Both the position numbers and the translations under genes were made by a program. The notes under the pieces were generated by a model, which worked only from the letters and a program-made list of their open reading frames with translations, did not search any database and was not told the origin of the DNA. Positions 1 to 13,000 of a DNA stretch of 64,000 bases are shown one piece after another; within the stretch, counting starts at the first letter, position 1; each line of letters opens with the position of its first letter. Source of the DNA: Lytechinus variegatus (taxonomy: Eukaryota; Echinodermata; Echinoidea; Temnopleuroida; Toxopneustidae); contig NC_054740.1 of NCBI RefSeq assembly GCF_018143015.1, positions 43,045,180 to 43,109,179 of the forward strand, read 5' to 3'.

Positions 1-345
1 ACTGTTAGCTCCATGGTCAAAGTGTGCATGCCACCACCGCAAATTGTAAACATTCACTCAAAACGTGGGGAAAATAATGAGACAGTCAAAGCGTGCCACC
101 ACCGCAAACTGTAAACATTAATGACCACTGACATGACCCGAATTATGTTTGAGTCGACCCAGCTGCTGATCTGACAGTCCAATAACACACGTGTCGGTGC
201 CACTGATCTGTGGTCGGTGCGCACGTGGTTGACAGTTATAAGCAAATTGCGTAATGTCTTGTCAGTGCGCCTGTGGCCCTAGCTAGCCCGGAATTTTAAC
301 TTTCAGTTTCACTCTCTCTCCCTCTCTCGTAACTCTGAACATTAT

Positions 346-376
346 GATATCACCAAGGAGATATCTCCTTGATATC
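346..376. repeat. GATATC...AAGGAGATATCTCCTT...GATATC palindrome
   Basis: A 16-bp perfect palindrome at 355-370 flanked by GATATC on both sides. No function can be assigned. Confidence 0.9.
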
Positions 377-1780
377 ACTACTACTGAGAAAAGTGAATAC
401 TATCTTATCAGAGAAGCTTATTAGGAAATTTACACAAGATTAGTCCCGGCGGCCGGCACTTCGCATCGAAACAACAAACTCATTTTTTCTTTAATCATGA
501 ATTACTTTCGATCGAGAAAACATTATTTGAATAGATACTCAGACTATTCACAGTAAAAAAATATTTTGAACAACTATTTAAATATTAAGAAACATTGTTT
601 AAGCCAGTCAATATACAACTGTTTTTAAACTATTAAACCAATAGAATTTTTTTTAAACTTTAAACAGTTTGTTTTTAAATATTTTTTGCAATTTCCAACG
701 ATATCATTTAAAACTGTTAATATCATTGATAATTTGTTTGATGCATTTAACAACATATTTTTACAACATATAGGGTATGATATGTCTTTCAAAACAATGT
801 TGTTTCAAAGTTTAAACAACGCCACTTTAAACATCGCCAATTCTAACAGCGTTTTGGTACAATTTTATAATTTAAGTCGAAATATATCTAGGAGAAATGA
901 TTTGACCATAGAGCTATTAACAGCTCCATGATTTGACCGACTGGTTTGCAATTGTAAACATCAAGTCAACAGATGACAGATGGTCCCCAGTCGTGAACGA
1001 CCAAGCACTTCCCGTAACCTCCCCTTCTCTCTCTCTCTCTCTCTCTCCCGGCTCTAACCAGCTGAAACATGATGCGCATTCGTCTAGTTGTTATTTGCAA
1101 ACCCTTTCGCAAAAAAATACCCCAACAAATACAATCATCACAAAATTAATGGCGACTTTTTTTAAATGACTAAATTTGCAAATACTCATAGATCATCATC
1201 GTCAATTGTTAGTAAATTATTTCATGATAAATTCACTAGTCCATACATATCGTAGCAGATTCAACTCGAAAGTATGGGGTAAATGAATGACTCAGTAAAA
1301 CGAACTGAGGTGAAAGAGGTCTGCACATGAGACTATACAGTAGACGATTGTTGTCTGCGCAGATCTCTCGGAGCCGTGTGCAAAGCTAGATTGCGTGCAT
1401 GCTCATGCGATCGACGAGTACAGATTGCGTAATATTTCGAGGTGCATGTGCACACAGCCAGTTGAAACTAAATTGTTCTCTCGTATTTCGTAAGTACAAA
1501 AACTAATTAGGGAAATATTACAACATGAATTTGGCCATTATTGATTTTATTTTCCTGCCGGGATACGGTCTAAGTTGATTGATCCCGGAACCGTCTCGGA
1601 ACCGTCTCGGAGCCTCAGACCGCCGGGAATTCATCCCGATCCCGGACCGACTGACAACACTAGCACTACCCTAGAAGCCTCCTGGCTACACGTGAATGGA
1701 TAGGAATTAGTCTTGAGGACTCTGTGAGCATATTTTTTATGATTTTGATATTGTCATAACTCACAGACTCTTGACAATGA

Positions 1781-1836
1781 CCCGCTTCAACCACTAAACT
1801 AGAAATACGTATTTTCAGTTCAGTGGTTGAAGCGGG
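1781..1836. repeat. Hairpin with 15-bp perfect arms
   Basis: CCCGCTTCAACCACT (1781-1795) pairs with AGTGGTTGAAGCGGG (1822-1836). The preceding block GAGGACTCTGTGAGCATA ... ATGATTTTGATAT (about 1714-1770) recurs at about 3407-3460 in front of another hairpin (CGATCGGCCATTTTTGTTATG / CATAACAAAATGGCCAATCG), so both belong to one dispersed family. Confidence 0.7.
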
Positions 1837-2099
1837 ACATTTTAGCACTTTTTAATCTAGCAACGCTCGTGATTTTGCCGCCCTCTACACGCGTCACGTA
1901 ACTAGGTTGCATTAACAATGGATCAAAGATGGCGATGACAACAAATGTGAGTAAACTCTCTTCTACTTTTATTTTTCTATCGCACTTCTGCGACAGTTTT
2001 TAACCATAACTATCCATTTTTTGCCAAACGTTGCCAACCGATATTTTTACCCATGTACAGAAGTGTTAACCTCAGATTCTAAACATAACTAGCAGTTTG

Positions 2100-2851
2100 T
2101 AGGGACAGTGATTTTCCGCGATTGCGGAAAACGGACGGAATTCACGGAATCGGCTGTTTGAAACAGAAAGTGTCTTTTCAAACGGAAAATCACGGAAAAC
2201 ATGTTTTTTCTCAAAATGCACAAAAAAGCAACAGAAATTAATCTCAAATCCTCAACAAAATACGAATATCAACTGAAAAACACGATCTCACTTTGCAACA
2301 ACAATCATGACAATCAACACGTCGTAACTACACTCGAGCCTCTCCATCACTCGATCGTATCCAAATTAGTTTACACTTACGTCCGCATAGAAGGCAGAAT
2401 CCGGCCGTGTGTTGCTGCCCTCTACGTTCGGTCGTAATATAATGATCACGGTGATTCATCAAATCCAAAATGGCGGATATTCGGAAGTCATCGACTGCTC
2501 AAAACGATGTCTGAAAAGTCCCCAAATCAGCGATAAAATCCCATTTAACAATAAAATAATGCTAATAATATGAAAGGTAAGAATATATTCATGTTGATTA
2601 TGTTTCCCTAAATATTTTATGAGCTCGAATCTCTTCGATTAATATGGATTTTAAAGCGATTTTAGTACATTGGTAGATGCAAATTTTGAGCAGCGCTAGC
2701 ATTTTGACATCGCTACTCGTTGCGTATTGGTTTTCTTGTACACAAAGTCTATGGGGAAACAGAATTTCCGTTTTCAGACATGCTGAAACAGAATTTGAGA
2801 TTTTCTGAAACGGAAAAGGCAATTTTTAGAAACGGAAAATCACTGTCCCTA
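2100..2851. mobile_element. Non-autonomous DNA transposon with 19-bp inverted repeats
   Basis: The ends TAGGGACAGTGATTTTCCG (2100-2118) and its exact complement (2833-2851) are flanked by a 6-bp direct repeat AGTTTG (2094-2099, 2852-2857). The interior repeats CGGAAAA-type motifs and has no transposase. A hAT-like origin is possible from the ends, although hAT target duplications are usually 8 bp. Confidence 0.85.
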
Positions 2852-2857
2852 AGTTTG

Positions 2858-3884
2858 GTGCATTTTTATAGTTGCTTTTTCTCTTGGTGTGTGGGAGCCT
2901 ACATATTCGAGCCCCAGGCGTTAGGGGAGTAACCTACGAAGGTAGAAGACTTTACTCCCCAGACGCCTCCAGGCTTGGATAGGGGTACAGTGTAGTTGTC
3001 CGGGAGGGGGGTGGGGGAGGGTAATTGTCCAGGGGGGGTGGGGGTAATCGTCCAGGGGAAGTTCAAGTTGCCATGGAACCAAATATATCATATGCCAATA
3101 TATCAAATCAATCTGAGCACTTCAAGATAAATAAAAAGATTGTGCAATAATTCCCCATAAGCTATGTGTGTTATAAATGTGCCATGCCCAAAACAAAGAG
3201 AATAATAAGATTTCGCAATCTTCATTTGTCCACAAAAAGCCCTGTTTTTTCATCACAAAGATGACAATAACTCGACTTCTAGATATTGGAACTTAAAAAT
3301 TCAAACAGTTTTGTGAATCGTAGATATTGGGCCTCATTGTGAATGTGAGCCTATCATCAATATGCTGGAACAGCCTTTCCTAATTTTCACCTGAAGTGCC
3401 TACTAGAGGACTCAGTGATCATATATTTTATGATTTTGATATTTGTCATTTGATCACTGAGCCTAGACAAGGCTCGATATGTAGGTCTCGATCGGCCATT
3501 TTTGTTATGAATCATAACAAAATGGCCAATCGAGACTGGGGAAGTGGGGTAGAAGAAGAGAAATTTTCGTTTTTTTGAGGTTCCAGTCTGTGCCTTGATG
3601 TCAGGATACTATCACCATATGCCGACCACTCAGCATTCTCATACTTTATGTCCCAACAGATTTTCGATCTCGATTTCTTACCACTGGCTGTTCAAAACCT
3701 TGTCACTTATCATAACCTCGTCACTTAATTAAATTCATCCGCGGTGAAATTCATACACGGAAGCTAATTACTTTCCCCTTGTTTTTTAAAGTCAAGCCGC
3801 ACATACCTTCTTCCAAATACGATTTCAGCTTGACAGCTAGCCATGTACATTCATGAGATCTCAAAACGATTTATTAACCTTAAA
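2858..3884. other. No gene; G-rich and hairpin-bearing spacer
   Basis: A G-rich tract (2999-3060) and two small hairpins (about 3407-3460, 3485-3530) are visible. CATACTTTATGTCCCAACA at 3640-3660 is related to the array motif that follows. Confidence 0.6.
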
Positions 3885-5010
3885 AGCCAGCCATCATCTC
3901 TCTTAATATACTCACACTTTAATGCCATGGTCACATTTGTTCTACGGCGGCCGTACGGCGAGTCGAAAACAGCCGTTTCAACATTTTTTGTCCAAATACA
4001 TATAGGTGGTTTGAATCAAAATTGATAAAACGGTTGTTTTCGACTCGCCGTACGGCCGCCGTAGAACAAATGTGACCATGGTATCAGTCCCCCACCTCCG
4101 TTTTAACCCTGTTGGATAGGGAAACCTTGATACCAAATTCCTTCATCTCTCTTAATATACTCATACTTTATGTCCCCCACCCCCATTCACACTATGTTTA
4201 TTCCCGCGCATTTAATCTTGTTGGCTAAACCTTGAAAACAAAACTTCATCTCTGTTGATATACTCATACTTTATGTCCCCCACCCCCAATCACACTATGT
4301 TTATTCCGCGCATTTAATCTTGTTGGCTAAACCTTGAAAACAAAACTTAATCTCTGTTAATATACTCATAGTTTATGTCCCCCACCCCCATTCACACTAT
4401 CAGCGCATGTAATCTTGCTGGCTAAAACGTTGAAAACAAAACTTCATCTCTCTTAATATACTCATACTTTTTGTCCCCTACCCGCATTCACACTATGTTT
4501 ATTCCGCGCATTTAATCTTGTTGACTAAACCTTGTAAACAAAACTTCATCTCTCTTAATATACTCATACTTTATGTCCCCCACCCTCATTCACACAATGC
4601 GCATTTCACACATTTAATCTTGCTGGCTAAGCCTTGAAAATGAAATTTCATCTCTCTTATTTATACTCATACTTTATGTCCCCCACTTTTTGCTAAATTA
4701 ATTTGCTGTAATCAGCACGTGTATATTATAAACCCCATTTTCCCCTTGTTTTTCAATTCAAGCCGCACTTACCGTCTTCCTAATACGAGTTTAGCTTGAC
4801 AGCTAGCCATGTATATTCATGAGATCTCAAAATGATTCATTCACCTTGATAGCAAATTCCTTCTACTCTCTTTACTCATACTTTATGTCCCCCACCCTGG
4901 CCTATCATTCACACTATGCGCATTCATTTATTAATCTTGTTGGCTAAACCTGACAACCAAACTCCATCTCTCTTAATAATAATATACTCATACTTTATAT
5001 CCCCAATCCC
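3885..5010. repeat. Tandem array, unit about 100-110 bp
   Basis: At least eight degenerate units contain CTCATACTTTATGTCCCCCAC, ATTCACACTATG, CGCGCATTTAATCTTG and TTGGCTAAACCTTG. A ~110-bp flanking block (CTTGACAGCTAGCCATGTA ... GAGATCTCAAAA) occurs before it at about 3790-3880 and again at about 4750-4850, so a larger block was duplicated as well. No coding potential is seen. Confidence 0.85.
3925..4081. mobile_element. 157-bp foldback (MITE-like) with ~54-bp arms
   Basis: The arms run from CCATGGTCACATTTGTTC inward to GGCGGCCGTACGGCGAGTCG and match their complement to 4081 with about one mismatch. It sits inside the 3.9-5.0 kb tandem array, so it inserted after that array formed or was captured with one unit. 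Confidence 0.85.
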
Positions 5011-8000
5011 CATTCACACTATAGTAGACATAACGCGCACCATAGGCGCGCACAGTGCAATTTCTTTGTTGGGACATAAAAAGAGTATAAGAGAGTTGAT
5101 TCTGGATTCCCAGGTCATGTACGTGCAGTCGCCGCTGGCTAACGTCAGCTTAATGGACGACACCATATTGCCAGATTCTGGCCAGATTTGGCCCGCGCCC
5201 TCACCGGCTAACGTTGAGCGCCATTCATCTATACACTAATTCCTCTTGATTACCATTGATAAAACCTCGTTCAAATCTTTTCCAGAATTCTTATGAATTA
5301 GCGATGGATGTTTTTCCGTTAATCAAATATCCGTTATTACACCCATATTTTTGTGATATTTATAACATTTTCATTTTAATCACAATTTCAGTCCAAACAC
5401 GGGTCAGTTTTTGAGAACCCACGTTGTTTCTGCATGCCCACGTATGGTCTTATGCGTATTGAAAGGAATGATGTTGGGTCGCACAACAGAATATTGTTGT
5501 GATTGTTTGTTCAGTGTTTGTTGGGGATGAAGCTATGATGGCGACCAGTCACGTTTGAAAGTACCACCAAATCGTTAAGATTAATTAATTAAGGTCAAGG
5601 TGAGATAAGAGAAATGAGCATGGCGCTTTATGGGGGGAGAGAGGGGGGGGAGTGACCCAGTGGGAATACAGTTTCATCATGCAGTACTGGGCGTCGATGA
5701 ACACCTTAATTTTTTTTCTCAAAGTGACAGAAAAATCAGAAAAAGGTTAATTGGTTCTGATTTTGAAAAAAAAACAGAATTTATCAAGATTGCTCTTATT
5801 CTTCATCATGGTTGAAGAATTTAATTTAGTTTATTATAAGTATAATTCTTTCAAACAACTCAAATTGTGATTAATCGTATTGGATTTATTTCACTCTTTT
5901 CTTTCGCCTTGTTTTTTTTTCTTCCAAAAAATCAGGGAGCTGAAAAATATGAGAGCTAGAACATAAAGATATGGTGTAGCTATGGCGTTGGAGAGGGGGC
6001 AGCCCCATGCACTTGCAGATCCAGATCGATTTTCATGGGGGACACTTAGAGTGCCCCTATTTCTTCAGTATTATTTTTACACGCAAAAAAAAAGTCAAAG
6101 AAGACATCATGCCACCAACAGCTGCCACGTCAAAGGGGGGCGGTCAATTATTTTGAACATTATATTTTCATTTTGTCCTCGATAGGGGAGCGGGGGGGGG
6201 GGGGGGGTGGGTCAATTCGTTTTATATACATTTTTATTGTGTTTATATATGGGGGAGGGATCTGCTACTGAGCATGCTTTTACAAGGGCTTAATACAACA
6301 GAAATGGCATGATTTAACACAATAAAATGTATCACGGAGGTTATTACTAAATTAATACATAATTAATAATTGTTTTAATTGAAAATGAAAATAATAAAGG
6401 CACCCATAGATCTTAAAAACATCTTATAAATACAGGCCTAATCCTGTATTTGAAGTTGAACAGGCATAAAGTATATGTTTAACTATAGCTGATGCTTTGA
6501 TCCCGCAACCAAATAATGTTGGCATAAACTAGCTGTTATATCAGTGGCGTAACGAGCGAAAAAATTGAGGGTTATATACGATATGGCGTATCAGGCAAAA
6601 TTTTGAAAAGTACTTAGTTGCAAGCAAGCAACATGAGCATAATTTTGATGTTTTTGTTACAAAAATCCAATTGAACAATTTCGCAAGATTCTCTTTCCTT
6701 TTCCTCTTTTTTTTCTTGTTCGTGAATTGGGGCATGCAAGACCCCCCCCATAATTATAAAGCACCACTCTTTGACTTTGTTATGCCACTGTCTAAAATTG
6801 GATTTAAACTTTTAGAATTTTAATTTCTTATCTAATTAATCTAAAGGGATAAGACAAAAAATAGTTGCAGATTACTTATTTCAAAGTATTTTTACCTAAC
6901 TCCCCAACTCTGCTCTTGCTTCAATGCACGTAACGACCTTCCACCAAAGGGCCTGGCCGACTCGCCCCGTGAGCAAGTGACCGCATTCGCGTAAGTTCAC
7001 ACGAAGCCATGACTAAATTCTGACCATAAACATCACCTAACTAATCACTCTCTGACAATATTTCAAAGTGTATTTTATTACAGTCGATCCTTTGGGCCAT
7101 TACACGATAATATTTCCAATGTTATGACAAATAATTTTAATGAGATATAAGCACGAAATGGCACCAGATATATCATCAAACATACAGCGCAGCGTTCGCG
7201 ACTGGTGAGTGGTACGGCTCGCTTGGAGTTTTCACCCCGACGAATTTGGCGAAAACGTTACCATTGCGCTGTGCGAATGTTCAATCTGCGGCTCTCAATC
7301 AGAGACTTGAATGTCTCTTTTTGCATTATCGAAAATCAATCATAGACTCTGTTTGATTTATTTACAAGTAAGTTGCATATCCGTCGTGATAAATAGGAAA
7401 ATCCATGATGTCTTCTTCTAATTCTGTAAAACTTACGTCTTCAAAATGCCTGTGTCAGAAAATTGCCGGAAATCATAAAAACTTGCCTAAAAAATCTTTT
7501 TGAAAGTTCATCCATGGTCTGGAAAAAATGTTATAACTTATGTAGACGTATACCGTAAACAAATACACCCTCGATCACTGAAATGAAGTGTTTGCTAAGC
7601 TTTTTTAATTCAGACCATGTTACCATGGCAACTTGGGAAAACCCTTATTTTTTCGAAAAAAAAATTTGGTTTTAAGGGTCATTTAAGAGACATAAAACTA
7701 ACCCAATTTTGAAGAATTGTGTTTAAATTTCACATAAAACTGAATTATCTATGTTTATACTTTCGTATATGAATATTCATATTTCTTATAGAATCTTAGT
7801 TTTTGATTGGTCAATGTTTCAGTCATGGATAATGACTGACCGTAAAAAAATCTGAAAATGCGCATTTAATATCGGCAACCAACAAGCAAGATGGCGGAAC
7901 ACATTAAGTTGGCGCTTTGCACGTACGTCATGTACGTGAGGTCAGCCAACTGTCTAGACAGGAATAACCGTCGTTTCTGGGGATTTATTCAACAATTTCT

Positions 8001-8018
8001 GACATTTTACTGTAATCC
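5011..8018. other. No gene; low-complexity tracts
   Basis: GTTGGGACATAAA at about 5072 mirrors the array motif on the other strand. Poly-G tracts occur at 5633-5652 and 6188-6210. Apart from the element at 6542-6790 nothing is recognised. Confidence 0.55.
6542..6790. mobile_element. Small element with CAGTGGCRTAAC inverted ends
   Basis: The ends CAGTGGCGTAAC and GTTATGCCACTG are complementary save one base. No target duplication can be seen. The ends match the family of larger elements at 21-26 kb. Confidence 0.6.
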
Positions 8019-8023
8019 CCATT

Positions 8024-8471
8024 CAGTAGAGGCGCACGGCCAATATGGGAGACTCTCTCCAATAGGGGAGACAATCTCCCACATTGGAGACTTGCTTTGC
8101 AAAAGGACAAAAGAAACAACACCAACAAAAGCATGATTTTTTTCCACCCAAAATTTTGTCTCACTGAGGTCAGAAGCCCATTTGTTTTGTGTGTGATTGA
8201 CAACAAAAATCCTTATCAAAACAAAAGTAGACGGTGAATTTTTAAAGTAGACGGTGAAAAGGGGTAATTTTTTATGAGGAATCTGCTTATCACATTTTTA
8301 TTTGCCGCCAAGGTAATCCTTTTGCAGCAAATGTAAACAAAGGAAATTGGTCTCCCAAACTGGAGACTGTCTCTGAAATTGGATACCCAAATTCTTTACA
8401 AAAGTCTCTGATATTGGAGATAATCTCCCACATTGGAGACAGTCTCCAATATTGGCCGTGCGCCTCTACTG
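8024..8471. mobile_element. 448-bp inverted-repeat element with 5-bp target duplication
   Basis: The ends CAGTAGAGGCGCACGGCCAA and the complement at 8452-8471 are exact, flanked by CCATT at 8019-8023 and 8472-8476. The interior has many GGGAGAC/GTCTCCC blocks (for example GGGAGACAATCTCCC), making further hairpins. It has no transposase. Confidence 0.85.
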
Positions 8472-8476
8472 CCATT

Positions 8477-9822
8477 CATAGTATGGTGAGTGGAGCCAAC
8501 GTAGCAGAACAACCAAAATACAGAGACTGAAGCTTTTGGTCTACCAACTGTCTTAATGCGCGTTCCGCGCATCTAACACTCCACAGTGAAGTTCACCTTT
8601 AAAGTTTAAGTTGAAGCTAGCTAAAATAAAACGTAAACATTGCCATGATTGCGCCGGAACTACTTAGGCCGCCTACTTTCTTTCATTTGGGTTGACGGAG
8701 AAAGGTCATCGTTTTCAATGGTAAGTTTGTTGGGACATAAAGTATGAGAATGCCGATTCCTTGTCCCGTGAGTATGGGTAAATACGCGGTGAGCTCCTGC
8801 CTGGGACCTGGGTTATGCTTATGGGCTGCGTAAACTGACAAGTCAAGAGTCAAGTCAATTGTCAATACCCGGTACGCATGATACGGTACCGTACATGCAT
8901 TGCAACTGCAAAAAACGAAACAGACGAGATGCCACTAGGCCTACAATTTATAATTCCTTGATACTCACTTTATTTGCAGACATACTCTCTAGTTACCAGG
9001 CTCGAAAAGTCACATCCACATTTGGCCTTTAGTTGTAAAATCTGTGATAAAAAGACGCTCTTAGCTCCTCTCAAGTCATTCTGCAAAAAGTCGCTTGCCA
9101 GCTCTTCTAATTCTCTCATCTCAGTCTTTTTTTCTTTGCAATCGATTCTGTAATTCTGCTTAGAGGGCGCTGTACAGAAATTGTTGAAGAGGTGATGAGA
9201 CATCATAGAGATTGTGAATGACGAGATCATCTGTAAAATCAAGTTTTTTTTTGTTTTTTTTAATGCAGACATTCCAGTTCAAGTTCGTTTTTTTTTAGAT
9301 CTATTTGACTTGCAAACATAACAGAAAAAAATGATAGCATAGATCTACAGTAATCTTTAAAATGTATATCAAAAGAACAATATGAATGGTAGTACCCGGT
9401 AGTACCGGTTAGCCTTCATGCCCTTGGAAGTTGAGCAGAGCTTGTGTAATACTCATAGTTCATAGTTCATTCATTCTTCATTTCACAAAAACATTAATAC
9501 ACGGTAGTTACAAAACAAATGATGATAAAATAAATATCAAGATTAAAAAAATAGATTGTCAGCGTATAAACATAGATTGCGGCCGTTACATTAATCATAT
9601 CTTTTACGAGGCCTTCATCTTCGTAATTCATAATCTTGTTTTGGAAAAATATATAACATATCTTGTTGATATTTATTTACAATATTTACACTATGCGACT
9701 ATTTTCATTTTGTTATAATTATGTATTACCTTTGTATATATTGTATATATGCATTTTGTAATTCTGATACTGATGTGAATGCAGAAATAGATCAAATCAA
9801 ATATCATTTACATTATACAGAG
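8477..9822. other. No gene supported
   Basis: TTGTTGGGACATAAAGTATGAGAATGCCGA at about 8727-8757 is the complement of the 3633-3660 motif. A 100-codon minus-strand frame (8970-9272) is open but unrecognised and borderless. Confidence 0.5.
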
Positions 9823-10081
9823 TACTCTCTTAATTCCCGAGACTTAAAATTTAAACCTTATGTGAGACTTGTAATTATTTAAGTCGTAAGGACTTATTTT
9901 AGTGATGCCTTGATTTAAAATTTCTCGGACGTTCCGCGAAAACAATCGATGTTTTAATTCTTTTGGAAAGACTTAAAACTTTAACCAATCATATTGCAAT
10001 GAATTGGAATCACGTGACCAGAGCAAAACTTCCAACGCCGCCATAATTTCTCTCTCATAATGGCTGCGATCCCGGGCTGCG

Positions 10082-13000
10082 ATGGAAGAATATTTGACCA
10101 AAAGCGTTCCGGAGGACATTATTGCAAAATTAAAAGGTATGCTCGAAGTTATATATGTATAATGATGAATATGTTGATATTTATTTTATTGTGATTCGTC
10201 GTAGAAAACTTCTTAGAATCAGATGTTTTTGGTGTCACCATTGTCATTGACAACGTGATGTTAAACTTAGCCGCTTAGCGTTAGACTCTACCGGTACCTA
10301 ACCCAGGCCAGGAAGCTCCGGCCCGCGAAGCGGCTCCGTCCCGCTTCGCGGGCAGGAGCTCCCTGGGTTAGACTACTTTAGACTAGACATGATGTACCGT
10401 ATATTAATTTGTTGTGCATGTGTCCGGACGGGTTGTTTATCTGGGCAGTCAATTTTTAATAGTCATTTAAAAGTAACAGGCAATGCCTTTTATAATTGTT
10501 AGAACAAATATTAAGCAGAGATGCCAAGTTCAAAGACCAGCTAGGCCCTATGGGCTTTGGCTATGCGTGAGATTTTTTGTGAATCTGAATGAGATCACAG
10601 ACATTGTGTACAATGTATATAGGCCTATTATGGGGATAGGCTGTGTTAGTTGCGTGAGACAGAGATTTGAGGGGATGAACAAGAGTACAAAATGCTTGAG
10701 TCTCACACATAATGCGTGAGACTTGGTAGCTATGAAATAGGTCCAAGAACAGTTATTGAAAACAGCGCATAGAGTCTAGATCTACAAAAGACTACACTAC
10801 AGTAGTTTTTGTTAAATCAAACTCAAGAAGGCAGTTTCATTTTTTAATTTTATTCTGTCCCGACACCCACCCCCTATTCCTACATGATGAGCTACTACTA
10901 CGGCAGCCCGAACGCTTGACTGTAGTTGGCGTTCGTGGCAGCGTCCCAGCCGGCCCGGGGCTACACATGCATGCGTGCAGTCTCCTAGACCTTGGAATTA
11001 CACTCATTTTATGCGCACTTGGTCAATATGTTATTGTTGGAATTGGTATGATTTTTTTTCTGTGTGTGTACTAGACCTATCTACTAGATCTAGTCACTCT
11101 AGTGTAGTGAAATCAGCTGAACTCACTTGTTAGTGTTTTGGTATCACTTCAGTCAGTGGATTAGTCTAGTCTAGATTCTAGATCTAACGTTAGATCTTCA
11201 TGTATGGTCTGAAGCCCCTTGTCTGCGCATATACATGTAACTTCGCAATTCTAACAGTAACATCATAAAGATGCAACGGACACCATCATCTTTAAATCAA
11301 TTTTTGCGATACGTATGTCACTGAAAAAATGAGAAAAGAGGACTACTTTATTTTTCACTCGCATGCCTTGAAAATGCCACTTTCATGCAAAAAATCCCAA
11401 ACTGCATGTAAATTGTAAAGTGAATGAGTGGGCAGACAAGGGCACTGTCCTTTTTTGCGTCAAATTTACATCATCGCCTTTTCTGGTAAAAAATCACATC
11501 ATTCTTGTTCGCATTTTGATGAGATTTTCTGTAGATAGTACATAAAGTTAGATCTATTTCTGACATGTAGAGTAAACTACCCGAAATTCAACCGCTTAAG
11601 TTTTTCTGCAATATTTAAATGCGCTGCACCATATACATGGTTGTCCATCGCAGAGGTTCCGGCGCCCATCAGTACTCCCCTTGCGGTCGAATGCAGGCCA
11701 GCGGGGACTTGCATTTAACTTCGGCAGAACCGGAGGGTTTGGGTTTTTTATTTGTTTTTCGCCAATACCATCACCCTCGGAGCTTGCGATAAATGAAAAT
11801 CTTGTCACAAACTGCAGATTTCTTTATTTTTTGCGCATTTTTTGCAACCATGTTTCTTAGCAGTATAAGCTTTGGAAACATTGGAAATAGGGTGCCTATT
11901 TTGCATAAATTATGAAACCAAAATGATCAAAATATGGCCTTTATGTGGATTACGGGACTTGTGAGTGACATGTCTCTAGACTAGTGTGTATTGAAGTGAT
12001 TTGCGTGTGTTGTGGAGCAGCATGACACATTGGTTAGATTAAAACAAATATGCCATGCTGTTTTCTTTTTTTTACCTTACTATAATCAAATAACAACTTA
12101 AAATAATCATTTATTAGAATACTATATGAGGCACACAATCCCAAACGTAAACATGGTAAATGTTATTCATTAATGCCTTTTTAGTAAAGAGAGGAAGGGA
12201 GTTTTTTTTATCTGTAATTTGTAAAGGAAAAAAAGTAGTTAAACAAATTAATGACATTCATTTTAAATCTAAATACAGGAAGTGCTCTATTGTGATGGAG
12301 AAGGGTTCCTCCAAACTTGTCTTAAGAACTCCAGAATGTCACAGCAACAGGAGAAGAAAATGAGGAAACCGAAGAAGACCAGCGATGAAAAAGAAGATGA
12401 AGCAGGTATAGATGATGCACTATTGGAAGACACTGATGCAAAGAAAATGGTAAGCCCTTATTAACAACAGGGTCAGTAGCGGGGTGAATATTCTTCCAAA
12501 AAGCTGCTTTATCACTTGATAATTTTGCACTTCGCTATTAAAGATTTTGAAACCTAATGAAATAGGATTGTGGAAGATTTTGATCTAATCACAAAAGCAA
12601 TTTAGGAACATCAATTTTCTCGAAGAATATTCACCCTGGCCCAATGGAAATTCATTTTGCAGGATTTTCTTTTTAAGAGCCAAATCTCGTAACTCAGTTA
12701 CTAAAGATGCAGCTGCAGAAAACCTAGTATTTTAACCAAGCATATGCTGACCCTAGTTACTTGGAAATCAATCAACTCATGTTTAATACCAATCAATACA
12801 ATTTGTATGGTAAATCTGATTCCCCTTCTAACTTAAAAACCCCATGCTATCCATCAAACTGTAAGAATTAAGTTTTTATTATGCTTTACTACCTTGTGAT
12901 TCTGAAGATTATAAGTGCTTCTCTCCCCGCCTATAGTTATATTGGTTCATATCTACCGTATTTTGACTTTGTAGGTTGAATGAATGAAGTATGCCAGCCC

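Larger units (their letters stand above)
1..2093. other. No gene; repeats and AT-rich DNA
   Basis: A direct repeat CCACCACCGCAAA.TGTAAAC occurs at about 31 and 99. A CT-rich tract lies at 1020-1050. The open frames at 686-931 and 933-1169 have no start context or family resemblance. Confidence 0.6.

Noticed and set aside
3885..5010. Possible CRISPR-like array
   Set aside because: Units are degenerate, the 'spacers' are also repeated, and the genome is eukaryotic; it is a satellite-like array.
8970..9272. 100-codon minus-strand frame with a plausible helical middle
   Set aside because: No recognised family, poly-T-derived N-terminus and no confirmed splice borders.
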